Positions 1 to 6,132 of a stretch of DNA of 6,132 nt are shown piece after piece. Origin of the DNA: Fidelibacterota bacterium. GTDB taxonomy: Bacteria > Fidelibacterota > Marinisomatia > Marinisomatales > TCS55. The stretch's first letter is position 1. Each line of letters begins with the position of its first letter. The position numbers were made by a program, and so were the translations under genes. Where the stretch lies: positions 1-6,132 of the forward strand of contig NZWI01000039.1 of NCBI GenBank assembly GCA_002701875.1, given 5' to 3'. The notes under the pieces are model-generated. The model was not told where the DNA came from. It saw only the letters and a list, made by a program, of their open reading frames with translations, and did no database searches.

Positions 1-842
1 GAAGAATAATCAAAACATGTCATAACTATTTCTTCAATGTCATAAGGAATAAACTCAGAAGTTTTTAATTCATTTTTTGCACACCCAACAACATTCAATG
101 TTTCATCGTAAGATGAGACTATACCCGCTCCGTAGATTTCATAATCTATATCATTTGAGTGTCGACGAAACTTGTCAGTGATCCCATCATTTTGAATCAA
201 ACCAAACTCATAAGTCCACCAGGCAAAATTTTGAAGTCGCTTCAGATTATGATACACTAAATCTTTTCCCAAACCTCGTTCATCATTTAGTATTTCATAC
301 CCAAGAATACCAATGTCATGCATGAAATCGGCATAATCCTTATTCATTAAAAATGGTATGTGACCTTGTATATCATGAAAAATGTCAGGCTCTGGAACAT
401 AGCCAGCTTCATTTTCAATCTTAACCCCGGTATATTTTTCATCAAATCTGGGCGATTGCCTAATAATGTCAGTAACAGGGAATTTCCGATTTGCATTGAG
501 ATAAAAATATAAGGTTTCATCTAAAAACCCAGCAACAGGGGCTAGCTGCCACTCAGTTGAGTTTTCAACTAATGGAGAAATAGAATCAAATTCTGGGAAT
601 CGATCCTTTGGGATAGGTAATGTTCGCATCCCAAGTAAATATTCTTTACATACATATTGATCAATCAATGGTTCTATATTGATAAATAGCTTTTCCCAAA
701 TACCATTTTCTAAATTTGTTACATTATTATATTCTTGTGGTTTTTTGTATTTGTCTTTTGAACTAAATATTTTTATCCCGCCCATTGAATTCGAGACTAC
801 ATTTTTGAACAAATGATCATATTTATTTGTTTGTTCTGGCAT
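1..842 (-). CDS. phhA: Phenylalanine 4-hydroxylase (biopterin-dependent aromatic amino acid hydroxylase), 3' end outside the window
   Basis: Iron- and pterin-dependent monooxygenase that hydroxylates phenylalanine to tyrosine in the cytoplasm. The frame opens at the ATG at 842-840 and stays open for 280 codons to the left edge, so the C-terminus is missing. The family signature is clear: EPDIFHDIQGHIPFL at residues 151-165 carries the two iron-ligand histidines (H156, H161), WWTYEFGLI at 208-216 carries the iron-ligand glutamate (E212), and YGAGIVSSYDE at 237-247 matches the conserved block after it. Bacterial enzymes usually have about 260-300 residues, so little may be missing, though a C-terminal extension cannot be excluded. 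The spacing from H156 to E212 is 56 residues, about ten longer than in the human and Chromobacterium enzymes as I recall them. The start is fixed by an in-frame TAA seven codons' span upstream (near 855-857) with no other ATG between. No good Shine-Dalgarno precedes it. It lies 43 bp after the Smr gene and is probably co-transcribed. Tryptophan or tyrosine hydroxylase activity is less likely in a bacterium but is not excluded. Confidence 0.93.
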   Translation of the reverse strand, partial: MPEQTNKYDHLFKNVVSNSMGGIKIFSSKDKYKKPQEYNNVTNLENGIWEKLFINIEPLIDQYVCKEYLLGMRTLPIPKDRFPEFDSISPLVENSTEWQLAPVAGFLDETLYFYLNANRKFPVTDIIRQSPRFDEKYTGVKIENEAGYVPEPDIFHDIQGHIPFLMNKDYADFMHDIGILGYEILNDERGLGKDLVYHNLKRLQNFAWWTYEFGLIQNDGITDKFRRHSNDIDYEIYGAGIVSSYDETLNVVGCAKNELKTSEFIPYDIEEIVMTCFDYS

Positions 843-885
843 AAAGTTGTGTTGAATTTAATTTAAACTATTTTTTTCTCAAAGG

Positions 886-1218
886 TTACCACAGCCAAAG
901 ATATGTAACTGCACTATTGTTACGACCAAGATCTGGGTCTGATGGGGATCTACAATCGGCCCTCATAGCTGCCGCGAGTGGATTAAATAAATCATAATCT
1001 TCTCCATATATTACACCTTGAAAACGACCATCGTAACTTTTGCACCAATCTCTGACTCCCTTTTGTAATGCCCCCGACCCGTGACCGTGGATTATTTTTA
1101 TTGAGCGAATTTTACCCTGGAAAACACATTCACTAACTTTAGCTTCAAGCTCAGATAGCGCTTCATCTATGGTAAAGCCCCTATGTCCAATATCAATGAT
1201 TTCAAATGGTTTTGACAT
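886..1218 (-). CDS. Small stand-alone Smr-domain protein
   Basis: A 110-residue protein with one Smr (small MutS-related) domain at about residues 7-75. Smr domains bind or cut nucleic acid in MutS2, in stand-alone bacterial proteins and in eukaryotic PPR or ubiquitin-linked proteins. Visible support: IDEALSELEAKV (17-28) matches the first helix, and IKIIHGHGSGALQKGVRDW (40-58) contains the diagnostic HGxGxG loop (H44-G49). The usual first motif, LDLHG or LDLRG, appears as IDIGHRG (8-14), as if two residues were added. After the domain a tail (76-110) holds DLFNP, AMRADC and DPDLGRNN and ends in WLW; I do not recognise it as a named domain. There is no signal peptide or membrane segment, so it is probably cytoplasmic. 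The ATG at 1218 is preceded by AAGAAGGA 12 nt upstream. It is first in a likely two-gene unit with the hydroxylase and diverges from the reductase gene. The family call is firm; the substrate is unknown. Confidence 0.9.
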   Translation of the reverse strand: MSKPFEIIDIGHRGFTIDEALSELEAKVSECVFQGKIRSIKIIHGHGSGALQKGVRDWCKSYDGRFQGVIYGEDYDLFNPLAAAMRADCRSPSDPDLGRNNSAVTYLWLW

Positions 1219-1241
1219 AATAAAATTTAATCCTTCTTAAT
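1212..1241 (+). promoter_or_regulatory. Possible sigma70-type promoter for the aldo/keto reductase gene
   Basis: TTGACA at 1212-1217 is a perfect -35 consensus; 18 bp further on, CTTAAT at 1236-1241 matches the -10 box in four of six positions. A transcript from it would start near 1248 and leave a leader of about 20 nt before the ATG at 1270, which fits. The -35 hexamer overlaps the first codons of the divergent Smr gene (reverse complement of ATGTCAA), so the match may be chance. The promoter consensus of this organism is unknown. Confidence 0.3.
1231..1238 (-). promoter_or_regulatory. Ribosome binding site of the Smr gene
   Basis: On the minus strand the sequence reads AAGAAGGA, a strong Shine-Dalgarno match. 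It ends 12 nt before the ATG at 1218, which is a little longer than usual, but no other ATG/GTG/TTG start in this frame lies closer. Confidence 0.6.
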
Positions 1242-1260
1242 TTATACCTATACATTAATT

Positions 1261-1263
1261 GGA
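1261..1263 (+). promoter_or_regulatory. Weak ribosome binding site of the aldo/keto reductase gene
   Basis: A minimal GGA lies 6 nt before the ATG at 1270. Reading upstream in frame there is no other ATG before an in-frame TAA at 1228-1230, so this ATG is the start even though the site is weak. Confidence 0.4.
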
Positions 1264-1269
1264 ATAATA

Positions 1270-2235
1270 ATGGAATATGTAACACTAGGCAGAACTAAAG
1301 AAAAGGTCTCAAGAATTAGTCTTGGTACTTGGTCCTATGGTGGACCCAATACTTTAAGTGGAGATAATCCCGTTGGTTGGTCAGGACAAGATGATAAAGA
1401 CAGTACAGAAGCATTAATTAAAGCTTATGAATTAGGAATAAATCACTGGGATACCGCAGATGTATATGGTGATGGACATTCTGAAAAGATTATCGGAAGT
1501 ATATGGGGAGATGTACCCAGAAACGAAATATTTTTACCAACAAAAGTTGGTTGGGATATGGGTCCATATGATTATTGGTATCATCCAAAGCATATGCAAA
1601 CCAATATGGAAAGATCATTAAAAAATTTAAAAACTGATCATGTTGATTTAATGTATTTACATCACTGCAATTTTGGAAAAAACAATGAATATTTTGATAG
1701 TGCACTTGAAGTTGTTTATCGATTTAAGGAAGAAGGAAAAACAAGATTTATTGGTCTTTCTGATTGGTCATTGAAAAAAATAATGGATTATATAAAACCT
1801 TGTAATCCCGACGTGATTCAACCTTATAGAAACGTTATGGATGATACCTATAGCGAGACTGGCCTTAAAGACTTTATTGATTCGAATGATTTGGGTGTTT
1901 GTTTCTTTTCTCCAATCAAACATGGATTGTTAACTGGAAAATATAGTGAGCCTACAGTTTTTGAAGCTGGAGACTTTAGAACAAGAGTAAAAGATTTTGT
2001 CGATCAGGATATTATTGATCAAATGAAACTTAATAAGTCCGAATTGGAGTCAAAGTTCTCTGACCATTTAGAGCCCGTAATGCACGGCTTAGTTGATGCA
2101 CTATTAACTGATTCACCTACTGGTTGTGTTTTGCTTGGTCAGCGAAATACGAAACAAGTCGAATCTGCATCATCATTGGGTTTTGCTTTGTCTGAAGAAG
2201 AAGCGAGTTGGGTAAAAAAGTTATATCAAAACTGA
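1270..2235 (+). CDS. Aldo/keto reductase family oxidoreductase
   Basis: A complete 321-residue NAD(P)H-dependent oxidoreductase of the aldo/keto reductase (AKR) TIM-barrel superfamily, which reduces aldehydes or ketones to alcohols. The catalytic tetrad is intact: D61 and Y66 in WDTADVYGDG (60-69), K92 in LPTKVGW (89-95) and H131 in DLMYLHHCN (126-134). Other family landmarks are YVTLGRT near the N-terminus, IGLSDWS (161-167) in place of the usual GVSN, FFSPIKHGLLTGKY (212-225), and the cofactor-binding end VLLGQRNTKQVE (287-298). The length is normal for AKR families 11-13 (about 310-340 residues). There is no signal peptide, so it is cytoplasmic. It is a single-gene unit, divergent from the Smr gene and convergent with the dipeptidase gene. 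The real substrate cannot be read from the sequence; general aldehyde detoxification or sugar metabolism are both possible, as this superfamily is promiscuous. Confidence 0.95.
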   Translation: MEYVTLGRTKEKVSRISLGTWSYGGPNTLSGDNPVGWSGQDDKDSTEALIKAYELGINHWDTADVYGDGHSEKIIGSIWGDVPRNEIFLPTKVGWDMGPYDYWYHPKHMQTNMERSLKNLKTDHVDLMYLHHCNFGKNNEYFDSALEVVYRFKEEGKTRFIGLSDWSLKKIMDYIKPCNPDVIQPYRNVMDDTYSETGLKDFIDSNDLGVCFFSPIKHGLLTGKYSEPTVFEAGDFRTRVKDFVDQDIIDQMKLNKSELESKFSDHLEPVMHGLVDALLTDSPTGCVLLGQRNTKQVESASSLGFALSEEEASWVKKLYQN

Positions 2236-2376
2236 TTTGATGATACGATACGCTTTTATATAGTTTGTAGGAGAAGGGCTAAAAGGGAAATTCGTTTAAT
2301 TTATCACCCGATTATATTCTTCAACTATTAGTTTTTCAATAGGATTAGAAATTTTAAGTATTGTTTCATATAAAAC
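2236..2376. other. Convergent intergenic gap, no gene recognised
   Basis: These 141 bp separate the 3' ends of the reductase gene and the dipeptidase gene. I searched it for a bidirectional terminator and found only weak structures: arms AACTA/TAGTT around a single base near 2322-2332, and TAAGT/ACTTA (5 bp stem, long loop) before a T-run near 2354-2384. Neither is convincing as an intrinsic terminator. A purine stretch with AGGAG near 2268 is not followed by a usable start codon and reading frame. Confidence 0.5.
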
Positions 2377-3570
2377 TTATTTTTGTGCGGCTTCCTCCAC
2401 AGATGACCAAACACGCCAAATATTCTTGTAACATATTTTCTCAATATCTTCCTCTGAATAACCTCGTTTTAAAAGATGATAAATGAGATTAGGATAAGAG
2501 GCGACATCTTTCAAACCATAAGGCAAAGAATCTCCAACTCCATCATAATCTGAACCTATAGCAACATGGTCAATACCCGCTAATTCAACCACACGATCAA
2601 AATGATCAATAACCTCTGTGATGTCTGCATACATTGGGTTTTGTTTATTCACCTTTTTGGCGTAATCCAGTAATGCTTCGTCTTCAGCAGATAAACCATT
2701 TTCTTCAGCGTAAGCTTTTATTTTTTCTGCATTTGCAGTCCTTTTATCTTGTGAAGCTTGTGTGACAAATGATGACCCATAATTTATTTGAATTACTCCT
2801 CCATTATCTTTGAGTCTACGAATTTCATCATCTCCCATGTTTCGTTCCCAACCAGGAGTAAAATATCGGCATGATGAATGAGAAGCAATCACTGGGACAT
2901 CTGTCATGTCCATAACTTGATTAATAACTTCATCAGTTACGTGTGAGATGTCTACCATGATACCTACTCGATTCATTTCTTTTACTACTTTGCGTCCGAA
3001 AGGGCTAAGACCACCCCAGGTACGAGTAGTGTCATAAGACGAATCACAGATGAGGTTATCTTTCCCGTGCGTAAGAGTTATATACCGGATTCCCCTATCA
3101 TAAAAATATTGTACGTTGTTTAGGTCATCCAAAAGTGGTGCACCATTTTCCATTCCCATAGGAAGAGCAATTTTACCATTAGCAAAAATGCGGTTTACAT
3201 CGGCCACACTAGTGGCCACTTCAAATTTATCGGGGTGGTCATTTGCAATTCGATTGACTAAATCAATGAGAGAATCAGCTTTTTCCTTAGCACCACCGGT
3301 TTCCTGATATGCAGATGGTACATAAATTGACATGAATGGAGCATCCAGACCACCTTCTTTAGCACGGACATAATCGAAATCCCCAGTTTCTGTACGCACA
3401 GAAAGATCTTCATAACCATCATTTAGGCGCCAGGGCACATCTATATGCCCATCAGTAATGATAAATTTCTGGGCCAGTTCGTAAGCGCGTTTTTTAAGGG
3501 CAGCATCATTACTGCAACTCGAGATAAACAAAATAATTGAAATCAATAAAAAATGTTTAAGTATTCTCAT
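2377..3570 (-). CDS. M19-family membrane dipeptidase (renal dipeptidase-like) lipoprotein
   Basis: A complete 397-residue zinc dipeptidase of peptidase family M19, which cleaves dipeptides, often including ones with a C-terminal D-residue, and in some members beta-lactam-like substrates. Residues 1-18 form a lipoprotein signal peptide with lipobox ISSC, so mature protein would begin at a lipidated C19 and face the periplasm or cell surface. The binuclear zinc site is intact by comparison with the human enzyme: H42 and D44 (TDGHIDVPW), E141 (GMENGAP), H210 (DISH), H231 (ASHSSCRY), with R243 and D341 (GSDYDGVG) as substrate or catalytic residues. The C-terminal block YGLKDVASYPNL (351-362) is also typical. 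An insertion of roughly 45 charged residues (about 266-312) stands where the human enzyme has only a short loop. The ATG at 3570 has a good Shine-Dalgarno (AAAAGGA, 6 nt away). It lies 57 bp downstream of the amidohydrolase gene on the same strand and is probably co-transcribed with it, though a promoter in the gap is possible. The exact substrate is not known. Confidence 0.95.
   Translation of the reverse strand: MRILKHFLLISIILFISSCSNDAALKKRAYELAQKFIITDGHIDVPWRLNDGYEDLSVRTETGDFDYVRAKEGGLDAPFMSIYVPSAYQETGGAKEKADSLIDLVNRIANDHPDKFEVATSVADVNRIFANGKIALPMGMENGAPLLDDLNNVQYFYDRGIRYITLTHGKDNLICDSSYDTTRTWGGLSPFGRKVVKEMNRVGIMVDISHVTDEVINQVMDMTDVPVIASHSSCRYFTPGWERNMGDDEIRRLKDNGGVIQINYGSSFVTQASQDKRTANAEKIKAYAEENGLSAEDEALLDYAKKVNKQNPMYADITEVIDHFDRVVELAGIDHVAIGSDYDGVGDSLPYGLKDVASYPNLIYHLLKRGYSEEDIEKICYKNIWRVWSSVEEAAQK
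3514..3570 (-). other. Lipoprotein signal peptide and lipobox of the dipeptidase
   Basis: Encodes residues 1-19: a short basic start (MRILKH), a hydrophobic core of L, I and F, then ISSC with C19 (codon 3514-3516) as the predicted lipidation site for signal peptidase II. The following residues S20 and N21 are not an Asp, so the Escherichia coli rule would predict sorting to the outer membrane, but that rule may not hold in this organism. Confidence 0.88.
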
Positions 3571-3627
3571 TTTATTTCCTTTTAGTATTTATACATATTT
3601 TTATGTTAGTTAATTGCAATCTAAAAT
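3571..3627 (-). other. Intergenic gap with possible weak internal promoter
   Basis: This 57-bp A+T-rich gap between the amidohydrolase and dipeptidase genes holds, on the minus strand, TTGCAA (four of six to a -35 box) and, 20 bp on, TATAAA (five of six to a -10 box). The spacer is too long for a normal sigma70 promoter, so I regard it as weak. There is no terminator-like hairpin, so read-through from the upstream gene is expected. Confidence 0.25.
3577..3583 (-). promoter_or_regulatory. Ribosome binding site of the dipeptidase gene
   Basis: The minus strand reads AAAAGGA, 6 nt before the ATG at 3570. The spacing is ideal and supports this start, which also gives a complete lipoprotein signal peptide. 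Confidence 0.75.
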
Positions 3628-6132
3628 TCATTTTTCCCACCAATGGGGCAAACGTTTCGCACTGCCCGTTATGATTTCGTTCATGGTCTTTGCTTCATAA
3701 AGTCTTCCATTTATCATTACCATTTCTACGGAATCTGAGTTTTGGATATTATTTAAAGGATTCTTTGCAAGAATAACCAAGTCAGCCAGTTTTCCTTCTT
3801 GGATACTCCCCAAATATTTACCCATACCCAAATATTCTGCACCGTTTAAAGTAGATGCCCTTAAGGCCTCTAAGGGGCTCATGCCTCCTTGGGCTAACAT
3901 CCACATTTCCCAATGTACGCCTAATCCTTCCAATTGGCCATGTGCACCGTTATTAACTCTTACACCGGCATCTGAAAGGGCTTTAGTTGCCTTTGCATTT
4001 TCAATATGGTTCCAGTCGTTTTCTTCCACTTTCATTCGCCGCCGTCTTTGATCTAACATCTCCTGTGGGAAAAATCCTTGGAGATGCTGATGTTCAAAAA
4101 CATTCATTTTTGAATACCAATAATTCTCACCCCATATACCACCGTAGCTCACAATAAGTGTTGGCGTATAACCAACGCCGCTCTCACCATATAGCCTCAG
4201 AGCATCTTTATACAATGGAGAAACAGGTATTGAATGTTCTATACCAGTATGACCATCAACCAACATATTTAGATTATGTTGGAAAGTAGAGCCTCCTTCC
4301 GGATAGACAAACATATCCATCTCTCGTGCGGCTTTCAAAATCTGCTGACGCTGTTCCCTACGTGGCTGGTTATAAGATTTAATAGAGAAACCGCCAAATG
4401 CTTTTATACGTTTCAAGGCTCGCTTTGCATCTTCCAATGAATTTACCTCTGTTGTAAACCCAGTAACTGCTCCATATAGTATAGTACCAGTAGAATAGAT
4501 TCGCGGCGCGAGAATTTTTCCAGCTTTCTGGAGTTCCGAATTGGCAAAAACCATTTCCGTATCTCGACTTGGGTCATGTGTAGTTGTTACACCAAATGCC
4601 AGGTTTGCAAGATAACGCCAGTTCTGTTCAGATGAAAGCCCATCCCATTCAAGACCCATATGTGCGTGAACATCTATCAATCCAGGAATAATGGTTTTTC
4701 CAGAAGCATCTACTATTTTAGCGTTTTTTGGAATTTTTGTATTACTGTTACCTACTTGTGTTATCTGGTTATTATCAATAATGATCACACCATTTTCAAC
4801 CACCTCATTGTCAACCATAGTAACGATGGTTGCACCGGTGATAGCGACTATTCCTTTTGGAGAAGGTGATTTGGTTATCCAACCCAGGTTCACACCAGAT
4901 TCTTTTGGATCAGGAAGTGAGTCTGGCGCACCAGGAACAAAGGTAAAAATATCTTTCAGATCAACTGTGAATAGTTCAGATCCCAAAGTCCAGTGGGCAG
5001 AATTATTATCACTCCAATGGGGCTCAAAACCACTACCTTTTGTTATTTGTTTGACGGGTACGCTGGATGATTTTGGACCAAGATCAATAGCTTTACCAAT
5101 CTTTGAAAATGGTGCAGTATAAATATGAAAACGATAATCAAACAAAATCCAATTTTCATTTGGTGAAAGAATAATTCGGTTTGCATATTTTGATGTTGCT
5201 AGCACACGACGGTCTTGCCCATTCATATCCACACTATACAATGCACTGTTACCTTTCTCCTTTCCCATGAGTAGAACTCGAGAATCTTTTGATGTAAATC
5301 GAGGCTCATCGCCAGCTTTACTTACAAACTGGGGTTTGCCCCCTTTAATTTTGATGGTATAAATTCCAGTATCTGCACCATAATCCCTGCCACGGATCCA
5401 TGAACCTCCGCCTTTCCGATACACAAGGTGAGTTCCATCGGAAGACCAGGATGGATCGAAGTAATGGCCTTTGTCAAGTTTCAAGAACTTGGGCTTACCC
5501 CCATTGCTACTAACAATTGCGATTTGTCCCCTATTTGTATCTGACCAGGTAGTAAAAGCAATCTGTTTCCCATCTGGAGACCACTCTGGGGTATACTCCA
5601 GTCCATTATGCTGTTTAGTTAAAAGCTTTCTACCAGATCCATCCACATTAGCTATGTATAGTTTCCCCAGCGCATTGAACACCACCTTCTTTCCATCGGG
5701 GCTGACCCGAGTTTGACGTAAAACATTAATCTTGAATTGGTCAGCACCAACTTCATTTTTTATGATATGAGGCGTGGTAATATCCATATTTATTTCTGCT
5801 GTAAAAGGGATGGGTTTAGCCTTCCCGCTGGATGCAGAGATATTCCAAAATCCACCCTTAGCAGTTATGATGATATTTTTCCCATCTGGGGTCCAACTGA
5901 ATCCTGGATGAACACCGAAAATTGCCCAGGTTTCTTGAGCATCTCTATTGAGATTATCATAGAGCATTTGTTCGTTACCCGTTTCCAAATTTTTGATGAA
6001 CAAAGCAGTCTTAAGACCAACTCTACGAACGAAAGCCAAATAATTTCCATCAGGAGATACCTGAGGAGTGGTAGCGCCCCCTGGACCAGCAGTTACAGTC
6101 GTTTTTTCACCCGTTTCAAAATCAATGCGATG
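3628..6132 (-). CDS. TolB-like beta-propeller / amidohydrolase fusion protein, 5' end outside the window
   Basis: A long metal-dependent hydrolase; 834 residues are visible, numbered here from the first codon at 6132. The N-terminal part (to about 385) is a PD40/TolB-like propeller with repeats centred on SPDG-type turns near residues 26, 82, 144, 185, 231, 281, 323 and 374, the last ones degenerate. After a linker comes an amidohydrolase superfamily domain (about 428-834): IPGLIDVHAH with H489 and H491, IKSY with K585, a probable ligand region PEGG (E612), IEHS (H633), GAHGQLEGLG (H731) and the closing GSIQEGKLADLV block (775-786), followed by VMINGRLYEA. The frame is open to the right edge, so the true start and any signal peptide are missing; a TTG at 6037-6039 lies inside a propeller repeat and is not the start. 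Relatives are usually over 1,000 residues and exported. It precedes the M19 dipeptidase gene by 57 bp, suggesting joint peptide or amide breakdown. The substrate is unknown; imidazolonepropionase or prolidase names are often given by similarity but are not supported specifically. Confidence 0.93.
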   Translation of the reverse strand, partial: HRIDFETGEKTTVTAGPGGATTPQVSPDGNYLAFVRRVGLKTALFIKNLETGNEQMLYDNLNRDAQETWAIFGVHPGFSWTPDGKNIIITAKGGFWNISASSGKAKPIPFTAEINMDITTPHIIKNEVGADQFKINVLRQTRVSPDGKKVVFNALGKLYIANVDGSGRKLLTKQHNGLEYTPEWSPDGKQIAFTTWSDTNRGQIAIVSSNGGKPKFLKLDKGHYFDPSWSSDGTHLVYRKGGGSWIRGRDYGADTGIYTIKIKGGKPQFVSKAGDEPRFTSKDSRVLLMGKEKGNSALYSVDMNGQDRRVLATSKYANRIILSPNENWILFDYRFHIYTAPFSKIGKAIDLGPKSSSVPVKQITKGSGFEPHWSDNNSAHWTLGSELFTVDLKDIFTFVPGAPDSLPDPKESGVNLGWITKSPSPKGIVAITGATIVTMVDNEVVENGVIIIDNNQITQVGNSNTKIPKNAKIVDASGKTIIPGLIDVHAHMGLEWDGLSSEQNWRYLANLAFGVTTTHDPSRDTEMVFANSELQKAGKILAPRIYSTGTILYGAVTGFTTEVNSLEDAKRALKRIKAFGGFSIKSYNQPRREQRQQILKAAREMDMFVYPEGGSTFQHNLNMLVDGHTGIEHSIPVSPLYKDALRLYGESGVGYTPTLIVSYGGIWGENYWYSKMNVFEHQHLQGFFPQEMLDQRRRRMKVEENDWNHIENAKATKALSDAGVRVNNGAHGQLEGLGVHWEMWMLAQGGMSPLEALRASTLNGAEYLGMGKYLGSIQEGKLADLVILAKNPLNNIQNSDSVEMVMINGRLYEAKTMNEIITGSAKRLPHWWEK

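Noticed and set aside
1490..1705. Minus-strand open frame inside the aldo/keto reductase gene
   Set aside because: It overlaps the catalytic motifs of a clearly real gene and has no features of its own.
2266..2300. Shine-Dalgarno-like purine stretch after the reductase gene, possible small gene
   Set aside because: No start codon at a useful distance and stops appear in the short gap before the convergent gene.
2320..2390. Possible intrinsic terminator in the convergent gap
   Set aside because: The arms are only 4-5 A/T-rich base pairs, with either a one-base or a long loop; too weak to call.
3116..3307. Plus-strand open frame opposite the dipeptidase gene
   Set aside because: Antisense to the GMENG metal-ligand region; no family similarity.
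3585..3594. Short near-palindrome GTAT-AA-ATAC type in the gap before the dipeptidase gene
   Set aside because: Four-base arms in A+T-rich DNA are expected by chance and no second copy was seen.
4691..5122. Plus-strand open frame of 143 codons inside the amidohydrolase gene
   Set aside because: It is antisense to a well-conserved coding region, its translation resembles no family, and it has no ribosome site; it is a shadow frame.
5471..5716. Plus-strand open frame of 81 codons opposite the propeller region
   Set aside because: Antisense to clear SPDG repeats; open only because of the codon composition of the real gene.

Overview
The window is ordinary-looking bacterial DNA, A+T-rich and densely coding. 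It holds five protein genes and no RNA gene, mobile element, CRISPR array or phage feature that I can recognise. The extracytoplasmic lipoprotein dipeptidase, the long TolB-propeller/amidohydrolase protein and the A+T-rich leaders fit a Gram-negative bacterium of the Bacteroidota/Marinimicrobia (FCB) type, possibly marine. That placement is my inference from protein style; there is no marker gene to prove it.

Left block (1-1218, minus strand): a biopterin-dependent phenylalanine 4-hydroxylase, cut by the left window edge, lies 43 bp downstream of a small stand-alone Smr-domain protein. The two probably share a transcript. The hydroxylase would convert phenylalanine to tyrosine in the cytoplasm. 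The Smr protein is a putative nucleic-acid-binding protein or nuclease with no obvious metabolic link.

Middle (1219-2376): a complete aldo/keto reductase gene runs on the plus strand. It diverges from the Smr gene across a 51-bp gap and converges on the next gene across a 141-bp gap in which I see no gene and no convincing terminator.

Right block (2377-6132, minus strand): a complete M19 membrane-dipeptidase-like lipoprotein lies 57 bp downstream of a very long protein with an N-terminal PD40/TolB-like beta-propeller and a C-terminal amidohydrolase domain. The long gene runs off the right edge, so its start and any signal peptide are not visible. The pair looks like an extracytoplasmic peptide or amide hydrolysis module: both enzymes belong to metal-dependent hydrolase families and lie in tandem.

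I found no clearly new system. The points most worth a second look are the altered metal-ligand set of the amidohydrolase, the altered first motif and extra conserved-looking tail of the Smr protein, and the insertion in the hydroxylase between its iron ligands.
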